A stretch of DNA of 9,647 bases, taken from NCBI GenBank assembly GCA_025929595.1, contig JAICQA010000078.1, positions 1 through 9,647 of the forward strand, written 5' to 3'. Origin of the DNA: Xanthobacteraceae bacterium. Lineage in GTDB: Bacteria > Pseudomonadota > Alphaproteobacteria > Rhizobiales > Xanthobacteraceae. Below the pieces are notes generated by a model. It was given only the letters and a program-made list of their open reading frames with translations, did no database searches and was not told the DNA's origin. The position numbers and the translations under genes are program-made. Of the stretch, positions 1 through 6,051 are shown one piece after another (within the stretch, counting starts at the first letter, position 1; each line of letters starts with the position of its first letter).

Positions 1-97
1 AGAGCGGGACGGGCGAGGGCGCTTGGCCGCGCCGCCGGGGCTTGTGTATGGTCGCCGCCCCGGTTACCCCCGCAGACCCTCCGGAGCGCCCGCGCGC

Positions 98-1468
98 ATG
101 GCCCGCGACCAACTCGACCTGACGCCCATTGAATCGCGGGACGAACTCGTCGCCTGGATCGCGGCCGGCGCGAAGCCGCGCGAAAGATTCCGCATCGGCA
201 CCGAGCACGAGAAGCTGCCGTTCACGTTGCGCGATCGCCGGCCCGTTCCCTACGAAGGCCGCCGCGGTATCCGTGCCCTTTTGGAAGGCATGCGCCACCT
301 GCTCGGGTGGGAGCCGATCATGGAAGGCGAAACCATCATCGGTCTCGCCGACGTGACGGGCGGCGGGGCGATCACGCTGGAGCCTGGCGGTCAGTTTGAA
401 TTGTCCGGCGCGCAGCTTGAGACGGTTCACCAGACCTGTTCGGAAGTGCACTCGCATCTCGCGCAATTGCGCCAGATCGCGGAGCCGCTCGGCGTCGGTT
501 TTCTCGGCATCGGCATGAGCCCGGAGTGGACGCGTGCCGAAACGCCGGTCATGCCCAAGGGCCGCTACAAGATCATGTCGGCTTACATGCCAAAGGTCGG
601 CAGCCTCGGCCTCGACATGATGTTCCGCACCTGCACCGTGCAGGTGAATCTCGATTTCTCGTCCGAAGCCGACATGGTGAAGAAGCTGCGTGTCGGGCTG
701 GCATTGCAGCCTGTCGCAACCGCGCTCTTCGCCAACTCGCCATTCACCGAAGGCAAGCCGAACGGCTTTCTCTCCTTCCGTTCGGAAATCTGGCGCGACA
801 CCGACGCCGACCGCACCGGCATGCTGCCCTGGGTGTTCGAGGACGGCATGAGCTTCGAGCGCTGGACCGACTACGCGCTCGACGTGCCGATGTATTTCGT
901 GAAGCGCGGCGACACCTATCACGATGTCGCCGGCCAATCCTTCCGCGATCTGCTCGCGGGCAAGATCGCCTCGCTCCCCGGCGAGCGTGCGACGATTTCC
1001 GACTGGGCCAATCACCTGACCACGACATTCCCCGAGGTGCGCCTGAAGCGCTATCTCGAAATGCGCGGCGCCGACGCGGGCCCGTCCGGGCGCTTATGCG
1101 CGCTGCCCGCGCTCTGGGCTGGGCTTCTTTACGACCAGCAGGCGCTCGATGCCGCCTGGGACATCGCCAGGGACTGGACCGCCGCGGAGCGCCAGCAGTT
1201 GCGCGACGACGTTCCGAAGCTCGGCTTCCACGCCGAAATCCGCGGCCGCAAGGTGAGGGCGCTCGCGCGTGAAGTGGTTTCGCTCGCGCGCGAAGGTCTC
1301 GCCCGCCGCAAGCGTCTCGACCGCTCCGGCCGCGACGAAACGCATTTCCTCGCGCCGCTCGAAATGCTGGTCGAGGGCGGCGAGACGCCCGCCGACATTC
1401 TCGTCCGCAAGTACCGGGATGAATGGGATGGCTCGGTCGAGCCCGTTTTCGGCGAACTGGCTTATTAG
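98..1468 (+). CDS. gshA: Glutamate-cysteine ligase, plant/alphaproteobacterial type
   Basis: This enzyme joins L-glutamate and L-cysteine with ATP to give gamma-glutamylcysteine, the first step of cytosolic glutathione synthesis. The 456-residue product carries the hallmarks of the plant-like family: GTEHEK (residues 34-39) in the ATP/glutamate site, a GGGAITLEPGGQFELSG block, MPKGRYKIM, RTCTVQVNLDFSS, and FANSPFTEGKPNGFLS followed by TDADRTGMLP. Length is normal for the family. The ATG at 98 is chosen because GGAG at 83-86 lies 11 bases upstream and the family N-terminus begins there; the frame stays open upstream to a TTG at 23, but that stretch looks non-coding. Only three cysteines are present (114, 179, 334); 114 and 334 match the positions of a disulfide pair of plant enzymes. 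The loop before Cys334 reads GPSGRLCALPA, where I recall a Trp after the Pro in relatives. Eight bases or fewer separate it from the next gene. Confidence 0.95.
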   Translation: MARDQLDLTPIESRDELVAWIAAGAKPRERFRIGTEHEKLPFTLRDRRPVPYEGRRGIRALLEGMRHLLGWEPIMEGETIIGLADVTGGGAITLEPGGQFELSGAQLETVHQTCSEVHSHLAQLRQIAEPLGVGFLGIGMSPEWTRAETPVMPKGRYKIMSAYMPKVGSLGLDMMFRTCTVQVNLDFSSEADMVKKLRVGLALQPVATALFANSPFTEGKPNGFLSFRSEIWRDTDADRTGMLPWVFEDGMSFERWTDYALDVPMYFVKRGDTYHDVAGQSFRDLLAGKIASLPGERATISDWANHLTTTFPEVRLKRYLEMRGADAGPSGRLCALPALWAGLLYDQQALDAAWDIARDWTAAERQQLRDDVPKLGFHAEIRGRKVRALAREVVSLAREGLARRKRLDRSGRDETHFLAPLEMLVEGGETPADILVRKYRDEWDGSVEPVFGELAY

Positions 1469-1476
1469 GAAACCTC

Positions 1477-2397
1477 TTGCATCAACTCTCTCGGCCGCGT
1501 TTCGAACCCGGCGCCGTCGATCTGGCGCTGTTCGCGACCGTCGCGCTCGTTTGGGGCTCGAGCTTTTTACCGCTTCGACTCCAGCTTGGAGAAGTTGCAC
1601 CGGAAGTGTCGGGCGTATGGCGCTTCGCGATCGCGAGCGCTGCGATGTTTGCCTGGCTGTCGCTGGCGGGCCATCGGCTGCGCTTTGGCGCCGGAGATCA
1701 TGTCCGCTTCGCCTTGCTCGGCGCGTTTCTGTTTTCGCTCAATTTCACCGCTGCATATTACAGCGGCTTCTATCTCACGTCGGGCTTGATCGCGGTCGTC
1801 TTTTCGCTCGCGTCGGTGGTCAATCCACTGATGGCTGCGGCCATCACGCGGACGATTCCCGAATGGCGCATTCTGCTCGGCGCGGCTCTCGGGGTTGCAG
1901 GCGTGGTGCTTCTGTTTGGCCCGGAACTTCTGGCTGTCGAGGCAAGTAGCGGCACGGCCGTTGGGCTTGCGCTTGGTCTGCTTGCAACGATTATTTTTTG
2001 CACGGGCAACATGTTCTCGGCCCGGTATCAGCGGGACGGCCTTCCGGTCCTCGCGGCGAATAGCTGGGGCATGCTGTACGGCGCGTTATGGTTCGCCTTG
2101 ATCGCTGCCGCGCGAGGGGAAGCGTTCACGATCGAATGGAATGCGCGCTATCTATTCTCGATCGTTTGGCTCGCAATTCCCTCAACCCTGATCGGATTTG
2201 CAGCGTATCTGACGTTGCTTGGGCGGGTCGGCCCGGGACGCGCCAGCTATTCGATCGTTCTCGTGCCGGTGGTTGCGCTCTGTATCTCTACCGTCTTCGA
2301 GAACTATCACTGGTCACTGGCAGCGATCATCGGCGTCGCATTTGTCCTCGCCGGCAACGTGATCGTGCTGTCGAGCGGTCAGCGCGCCCGCAGCTAG
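1477..2397 (+). CDS. EamA/DMT-family membrane transporter
   Basis: This is a multi-pass inner-membrane protein of the drug/metabolite transporter superfamily, with two EamA repeats and probably 10 membrane helices. The first repeat opens with the typical VALVWGSSF helix, and the last helices follow the family pattern of a Glu-containing turn (FENYHW) then an IIGVAFVLAGN helix. The substrate cannot be read from sequence; family members export amino acids, metabolites or drugs. I prefer the TTG at 1477 (306 residues) because AGGA at 1467-1470, overlapping the gshA stop, lies 6 bases upstream. An ATG at 1423 would give 324 residues but overlaps gshA, adds an Arg-rich tail that looks like frame-shadow sequence, and has no clear ribosome site. 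Proximity to gshA suggests co-transcription. Codon use looks less GC-extreme than in the neighbours, a weak hint of separate ancestry. Confidence 0.88.
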   Translation: MHQLSRPRFEPGAVDLALFATVALVWGSSFLPLRLQLGEVAPEVSGVWRFAIASAAMFAWLSLAGHRLRFGAGDHVRFALLGAFLFSLNFTAAYYSGFYLTSGLIAVVFSLASVVNPLMAAAITRTIPEWRILLGAALGVAGVVLLFGPELLAVEASSGTAVGLALGLLATIIFCTGNMFSARYQRDGLPVLAANSWGMLYGALWFALIAAARGEAFTIEWNARYLFSIVWLAIPSTLIGFAAYLTLLGRVGPGRASYSIVLVPVVALCISTVFENYHWSLAAIIGVAFVLAGNVIVLSSGQRARS

Positions 2398-2401
2398 CGG
2401 C

Positions 2402-3295
2402 TCACTCCGCCGCTTCCGCATCCGCGAGATTGTCGAGGCCCTGCACGATATGCATGGCGAGCGCGTCGGCGAGATCCGACGTCTCGTGCGGATTGCGCAG
2501 AAGTCCGATGTCGAACGAGGGGAGCGCGGGGAAACCATCCGTCGTGCCGAGCACGCGCATCCCCGGCCGGATCGCGGACTCCGGAAAAACGGAAACCGCG
2601 AGTCCCGCCAGCACCGCTGCGGAGAGCGCCGCCGAATTGCGGCTCGTGTACAGAACGCGATACGCCTTGCCGACTTCCTCAAGCCGCGGGAGCGCTGCGC
2701 GCCGCCACGGGCATTCGCGCTCGCGCGAGATCGGCTTGGTGAGGGCGAGCGGCAGCGGCTCCTCGCGATGCACGGCGTGCCGGCTCGACGCGACCCACAG
2801 CATGCGCTCGCGCCGGATTACTTCGCTCGGCCTGTTGGCGGCGTCGTGCGTGACGATCGCAAGGTCCAGGTCCCCGCGATCGATCAATTCGACGAGCTCG
2901 ATTGTCGGTTCGCACTGCACCGTCAGTTCGACATCGGGGTGCGAGCGCGCGAAGCGTGCCATGATTTCTGGAAGATACCGCTCCGCATAGTCGTCCGGCA
3001 CGCCGAGCCGCACGCCGCCCGAGAGGCTCGGACCCGCGACCGACGACATCGCTTCGGCATTCAGCCGCACGATGCGCCGCGCATAGTCGAGCAGCCGCTC
3101 GCCTTCCTCGGTGAGCCTCGATGCCCGCCCGTCGCGCTCGAAGATCGGCTTGCCGATCCGTTCCTCGAGGCGCTTCATCTGCATCGACACGGCCGACTGG
3201 GTCTTGTGCACGACGTCTGCAGCGCGGGTGAAGCTGCCGGTCTCGGCGATGGCCACGAAGGTGCGGAGTTGGTCGATGTCGAGAAGGGCCGTCAT
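2402..3295 (-). CDS. LysR-family regulator, VtlR/LsrB-like
   Basis: This 297-residue LysR-type regulator has an N-terminal winged helix-turn-helix (about residues 6-65; FTRAADVVHKTQSAVSMQMK contains the recognition region) and a C-terminal effector domain from about residue 92. The N-terminus (LDIDQLRTFVAIAETGSFTRAA, then RLEERIGKPIFERDGR) and the LGVPDDYAERYLPEI block resemble the LrhA/PecT-type branch that includes VtlR of Brucella/Agrobacterium and LsrB of Sinorhizobium, as I remember them. The divergent DUF1127 neighbour supports this: Brucella VtlR is known to activate small DUF1127 genes and the sRNA abcR2. Two cysteines are present (128 and 195). The ATG at 3295 has AAGGAA (3303-3308, minus strand) 7 bases upstream. 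Its 3' end is only 4 bases from the convergent transporter gene, leaving no room for a terminator between them. Orthology is likely but unproven. Confidence 0.92.
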   Translation of the reverse strand: MTALLDIDQLRTFVAIAETGSFTRAADVVHKTQSAVSMQMKRLEERIGKPIFERDGRASRLTEEGERLLDYARRIVRLNAEAMSSVAGPSLSGGVRLGVPDDYAERYLPEIMARFARSHPDVELTVQCEPTIELVELIDRGDLDLAIVTHDAANRPSEVIRRERMLWVASSRHAVHREEPLPLALTKPISRERECPWRRAALPRLEEVGKAYRVLYTSRNSAALSAAVLAGLAVSVFPESAIRPGMRVLGTTDGFPALPSFDIGLLRNPHETSDLADALAMHIVQGLDNLADAEAAE

Positions 3296-3342
3296 GGGCG
3301 GATTCCTTCGTGAAGAGGTGTCGGCGCCCAGTATCAGCGCCG

Positions 3343-3381
3343 TTGATCGATTACATTAAAAACATTCGTTTCACTTATCAA
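3343..3381. promoter_or_regulatory. Candidate LysR-type operator region
   Basis: This AT-rich patch in an otherwise GC-rich intergenic region is bounded by the inverted pair TTGAT (3343-3347) and ATCAA (3377-3381), and contains a direct repeat CATT (3354-3357, 3363-3366). It lies over the regulator's own promoter and just upstream of the promoter facing the DUF1127 gene, where an autoregulating LysR activator would be expected to bind. No strict T-N11-A dyad was convincing, so the exact site is open. Confidence 0.4.
3353..3381 (-). promoter_or_regulatory. Sigma70-like promoter for the LysR-family gene
   Basis: On the minus strand, TTGATA (3376-3381) and TAATGT (3353-3358) are separated by exactly 17 bases. 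Both boxes are close to consensus and lie about 60 bases upstream of the regulator start, with a good ribosome site at 3303-3308. This is the strongest promoter-like sequence in the window. Confidence 0.65.
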
Positions 3382-3398
3382 TCGCCCCGCTCCATATT
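3370..3398 (+). promoter_or_regulatory. Candidate promoter for the DUF1127 gene
   Basis: On the plus strand, TTCACT (3370-3375) and CATATT (3393-3398) are separated by 17 bases. The -35 box is poor, as expected for an activator-dependent promoter, and it abuts the -35 box of the divergent regulator promoter. It would leave a leader of roughly 95 bases before the ATG at 3500. Confidence 0.45.
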
Positions 3399-3499
3399 CA
3401 GCCTGTCACTCAAGTCCGGTGGTTTCGGGTCGCGCGCAGCTCGTTTGCGCGCGAAAAGCCGACTCTTCGCTGGTAGCCGCACGTCGATAGGAGCCCGCC

Positions 3500-3832
3500 A
3501 TGAACACGATCGCCCAGTGCCATAAGCCTTCCATTTCGCCCGCCGCGCAGGTCACGGCGAAAGGCGTCATGTGGCTCGCCCGCGGTGTCGACGTGCTCGC
3601 ACACATCGCAGACTTCCTCGAACGCGCCGCCGCCGGCCGCCGTGCGCTCCGCCAGCTCGCCGAGGCCGACGACCGCATGTTGAAGGACATCGGCCTCGAC
3701 CGCAGCGATCTCAGAAACGCTGCCGCGCAGCCGCTCTACCGCGACCCGACCGCGCTCCTGGCCGGCCGCATTGGCGAGGGGCGTACGCACGAACCGCATC
3801 GGCTGCGTGAGACGCCGGCCCGCTACTACTGA
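3500..3832 (+). CDS. DUF1127 domain protein
   Basis: This is a small 110-residue protein with a DUF1127 (YjiS-like) segment at about residues 32-75, ending in the signature RQLAEADDRMLKDIGLDRSDL (residues 51-71 region), where Leu, Asp-Ile-Gly-Leu and Arg are the conserved positions. Helix-rich, with no signal peptide or membrane segment. DUF1127 proteins in alphaproteobacteria have been tied to stress, phosphate/carbon metabolism and RNA turnover, but this one has no assigned role. It is longer than the 45-60 residue minimal form, with a polar tail rich in Arg and His after residue 85. AGGAG at 3489-3493, 6 bases before the ATG, fixes the start. It is divergent from a VtlR/LsrB-like regulator, whose relatives activate DUF1127 genes. 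Confidence 0.88.
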   Translation: MNTIAQCHKPSISPAAQVTAKGVMWLARGVDVLAHIADFLERAAAGRRALRQLAEADDRMLKDIGLDRSDLRNAAAQPLYRDPTALLAGRIGEGRTHEPHRLRETPARYY

Positions 3833-3847
3833 CCGCGCCGCCTTCCC

Positions 3848-3878
3848 CGGCAGCCCTTACCCAATCCCCGGGCTGCCG
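3848..3878 (+). terminator. Hairpin after the DUF1127 gene (first of two)
   Basis: A perfect 9-base-pair stem, CGGCAGCCC (3848-3856) with GGGCTGCCG (3870-3878), encloses a 13-base loop and starts 15 bases after the DUF1127 stop. No T-tract follows, so it may protect the transcript end rather than terminate by itself. Confidence 0.5.
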
Positions 3879-3883
3879 CTCCT

Positions 3884-3920
3884 GCGCCCGCTGGCCCCGC
3901 CGGCGGGCGCTCTTCTGTCT
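3884..3920 (+). terminator. Likely intrinsic terminator after the DUF1127 gene
   Basis: A perfect 8-base-pair GC stem, GCGCCCGC (3884-3891) with GCGGGCGC (3903-3910), has an 11-base loop and is followed by the T-rich run TCTTCTGTCT (3911-3920). This is the better terminator of the tandem pair and separates the DUF1127 transcript from the MFS gene. Confidence 0.55.
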
Positions 3921-4003
3921 GCCTCCTACCTGCGTCATGCGTCCGGCGCCGTTGCTAGCGGCACGAAAATCGGGCACGGCCATGCACCCTTCCGGTGCCG
4001 GAC

Positions 4004-5191
4004 ATGCCCTCGCGCACACAGCTGATTTTCATCCTCGGCGCGCTCACCGCGTTCGGGCCGTTCTCGACGGACATGTATCTGCCGTCGTTCACAGTGCTGG
4101 CGCGCGACATGAATGCGAGCCAGGCGGCGGTGCAGGCGACGCTCTCCGCTTTCCTCATCGGCCTCGCGGCCGGCCAGCTCGTGCTTGGGCCGCTATCGGA
4201 TCGCTTTGGCCGCCGGCTGCCGCTCACGGCCGGCATTGTCCTTTATATCGCCGCGGCGCTCGCCTGCGCGTTCGCGCCGAACATCGAGACGCTGTGGGTC
4301 GCGCGCTTTTTCCAGTCGCTCGGCGTCTGCGCGATGATCGTCGTCTCGCGCGCCACCGTGCGCGACTTCTACAGCGGCGCCGAAGGCGCGCACTTCCTGT
4401 CGATGCTGATGCTCGTTCTCGGCCTCGCGCCCATGGTCGGTCCGCCGGTCGGCGCGTTCATCCTCGAAGCCTATGGCTGGCGCGGAATCTTTTTGCTGCA
4501 CGCGGTGCTCGGCACGCTGGCGCTCGTCATGGTGGTGCTCGTCTTCCCCGAGTCGTTGTCGAAGCAGCGGCGCGCACGGGGCGGGATCCTCCGGATACTC
4601 GCGGGCTATGTCACGCTTCTGAAGGACCGGCACTACATCGTGCCGACGATCGCGGGCGATCTGGTCTTCGCGGGCCTGTTCGCGTTTCTCGCCGGCGGAC
4701 CGTTTGTGCTGGCAAGCGTCTACGGGTTGGAGCCGCAACACTTCGCCTTTGTATTCAGCTTCAACGCATTCGGCTTTTTACTCGGCACGCAGATCAATGC
4801 GCGCCTTGTGCGCCGCTATGGCCCGGCGCGCATGCTGAGCGTGGGGCTCTCGCTCTACGCACTCGCGGCGATCGCGCTTCTCTTCAACGCGCTCACGGGC
4901 TTCGGCGGGCTGGCGGGCATCGTGATGCCGCTCTTTCTCTTGTTTCTCTCCGTCGGCGCAGCACCCGCGAACGCACTGGCGCTCGCGCAGGAGCATTATC
5001 CGCACATGGCGGGAAGTGCGGCGGCGCTTTTCGGCTCGATCCAGTTCGGCATCGGCGCGATTTCGGGAATCTTGGTCGGACTGCTGCATGACGGCACGGC
5101 CGTGCCGATGGCCGCCATTATCGTAACGGCCGCCGCCGTCGCGCTCACGGTGAACTTGGTTCTGACGCCGAAAGAAGCGCGCCGTGCCTGA
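4004..5191 (+). CDS. Bcr/CflA-type MFS multidrug exporter
   Basis: This 395-residue protein is a 12-helix major facilitator transporter of the DHA1 drug:proton antiporter group, in the inner membrane. Helix 1 carries the Bcr/CflA signature FSTDMYLPSF (residues 20-29); motif A, GPLSDRFGRR, sits at residues 62-71 between helices 2 and 3; a motif-C-like GLAPMVGPPVGAF in helix 5 marks antiporters; the second half repeats the fold. Members export drugs such as bicyclomycin or chloramphenicol, and some export amino acids; the substrate here is unknown. The ATG at 4004 is preferred over the in-frame GTG at 3995, though neither has a clear Shine-Dalgarno sequence. It is preceded by two hairpins that separate it from the DUF1127 gene, and its stop touches the stop of the convergent IalB-family gene. 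Confidence 0.9.
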   Translation: MPSRTQLIFILGALTAFGPFSTDMYLPSFTVLARDMNASQAAVQATLSAFLIGLAAGQLVLGPLSDRFGRRLPLTAGIVLYIAAALACAFAPNIETLWVARFFQSLGVCAMIVVSRATVRDFYSGAEGAHFLSMLMLVLGLAPMVGPPVGAFILEAYGWRGIFLLHAVLGTLALVMVVLVFPESLSKQRRARGGILRILAGYVTLLKDRHYIVPTIAGDLVFAGLFAFLAGGPFVLASVYGLEPQHFAFVFSFNAFGFLLGTQINARLVRRYGPARMLSVGLSLYALAAIALLFNALTGFGGLAGIVMPLFLLFLSVGAAPANALALAQEHYPHMAGSAAALFGSIQFGIGAISGILVGLLHDGTAVPMAAIIVTAAAVALTVNLVLTPKEARRA

Positions 5192-5689
5192 TCAGGGCAG
5201 CTTGTCGTAACCGGCGCTGAACCCCGCGAGGCTCAGCGGGATGCCGATGCCTTCCTCCGGCGTCTGGAAGATGATGAAGGTCGCCGTCTGCCCGGCCTTG
5301 AGTTGCCCGACAAGCTTTTCGTCCATCACCACTTCGGCGACGCAGCCGTTCGGCAGACAGCGCACGAACCCGGCGCGGCCGATATCGGCATTGTCGATCT
5401 TGAGGCCGAGGCCGGAGGGCAGCAGCACGCCGAGCGGCGCCAGCACGCGCATGAGGCGGCTTTTCTGGTCGGCGGTCTTCAGCACGATCACGGTCAGTCC
5501 GACATTCGGCCGGTCCTCGGCAGTCACGCTCTGGATCAGGGCGCACTGCTCGGACTGCGCGCCCGGCGGCGTGTCGCAGCGGATCTGCCAATCTCCGTGA
5601 GCCGAGCGCACGACGCCCTGCGCCAGCGCCACCGGGGCGGCGAGGACGAATGCGCAGAACGCCAGGGCGCCGAGGCGAAATCCAGCCAT
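5192..5689 (-). CDS. Invasion-associated locus B (IalB) family protein
   Basis: This predicted periplasmic protein of 165 residues has a signal peptide (MAGFRLGALAF..., hydrophobic to about residue 20, cleavage after ALA at residue 23) followed by an IalB-type domain beginning HGDWQIRCD. Four cysteines at 38, 49, 111 and 116 fit the two disulfides expected in the family. IalB was named for a Bartonella erythrocyte-invasion factor, but homologues are widespread in free-living alphaproteobacteria and their biochemical role is unknown. The ATG at 5689 puts GGGAA about 6-8 bases upstream and starts directly at the signal peptide; an ATG at 5695 adds Met-Trp, and an ATG at 5800 would add 37 residues that do not resemble a leader. 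It stands alone on its strand and is convergent with the MFS gene. Confidence 0.88.
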   Translation of the reverse strand: MAGFRLGALAFCAFVLAAPVALAQGVVRSAHGDWQIRCDTPPGAQSEQCALIQSVTAEDRPNVGLTVIVLKTADQKSRLMRVLAPLGVLLPSGLGLKIDNADIGRAGFVRCLPNGCVAEVVMDEKLVGQLKAGQTATFIIFQTPEEGIGIPLSLAGFSAGYDKLP

Positions 5690-5747
5690 CCACATTTCCC
5701 GGCCCCGCGAATCGATTTCGGCAGTGGAGCCCGTTGCCGCCGTGACC

Positions 5748-5775
5748 CGGGTACAACGCTCAGAGTCCGTGTCAA
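5748..5775 (-). promoter_or_regulatory. Candidate promoter for the IalB-family gene
   Basis: On the minus strand there is a perfect TTGACA (5770-5775), about 80 bases upstream of the preferred start. The best-placed -10 is poor: TACCCG (5748-5753) after a 16-base spacer, within the palindrome ACCCGGGT (5745-5752). The -35 box is convincing; the rest is not. Confidence 0.35.
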
Positions 5776-5870
5776 GATTGCGGCGCACGGAATGCGCCAA
5801 AGGCCCGCGGACTCGCGGTTTCTTCCGCGATTTGCCGCGCCGGATAGCGTTGCGACACTGGGGGTTTTGT

Positions 5871-5902
5871 GGTTCATGGGCTCGAACCCCATAGGTTCAC
5901 CC
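5871..5902 (+). other. tRNA T-arm-like hairpin, no complete tRNA
   Basis: The stem ATGGG (5876-5880) / CCCAT (5888-5892) closes a 7-base loop CTCGAAC, which matches a tRNA T-arm at G53, T55, C56, G57, A58 and C61 but has C instead of T at position 54. It is followed by AGGTTCA and CCC, like an acceptor 3' strand without CCA. No complementary 5' half (TGAACCT) lies upstream, so this is at most a tRNA 3' remnant. The hexamer GGTTCA occurs on both sides (5871-5876, 5894-5899). Confidence 0.35.
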
Positions 5903-6051
5903 GCCCGGATCGTGCGAACTGGACACGCGCGGCAACAAGCCGCCGCTCGTTGCGTTTCAACTACGGGTGCCAGGGTGATACTTTTGAGGGGTTCAAAGGG
6001 GTTGCCGCGCGGCGCATTTTGGCCCGGCGGCTGGGAGGAGAGATCGGCGCA

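Larger units (their letters stand above)
5690..6051. other. Gap between IalB-family gene and cta operon
   Basis: This 362-base stretch has no supported gene and should hold the promoters of two divergent units. From left to right it contains the candidate IalB-side promoter, a small hairpin TCGCGG/CCGCGA (5813-5818, 5825-5830), a tRNA T-arm-like hairpin (5876-5892), and an AGGGGTT direct repeat (5987-5993, 5997-6003). A weak -10-like GATACT (5977-5982) precedes the repeat, but no matching -35 convinced me. The ctaC ribosome site GGGAGGAG (6033-6040) closes the region. Frames across it are open by GC bias only. Confidence 0.6.

Noticed and set aside
1..97. Possible 3' end of an upstream gene
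   Set aside because: None of TAA, TAG or TGA occurs on the plus strand in this stretch, and no frame gives a recognisable protein end, so it is left unassigned.
2450..3313. A 287-codon open frame on the plus strand over the LysR-family gene
   Set aside because: It is a shadow of the well-recognised LysR family protein on the other strand; its translation is Arg-rich and matches no family.
3937..5091. A 384-codon alternative frame over the MFS gene
   Set aside because: It is Arg/His-rich without membrane pattern, while the overlapping frame has clear MFS motifs.
5813..5830. Hairpin TCGCGG/CCGCGA as an intrinsic terminator
   Set aside because: The stem is only 6 pairs, just TTT follows it on the plus strand, and no plus-strand gene ends nearby.
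5950..5982. TTGCGT ... GATACT as the cta promoter
   Set aside because: The spacer is 21 bases, too long for sigma70, and closer -35 candidates match poorly. A promoter must be near, but I cannot place it.
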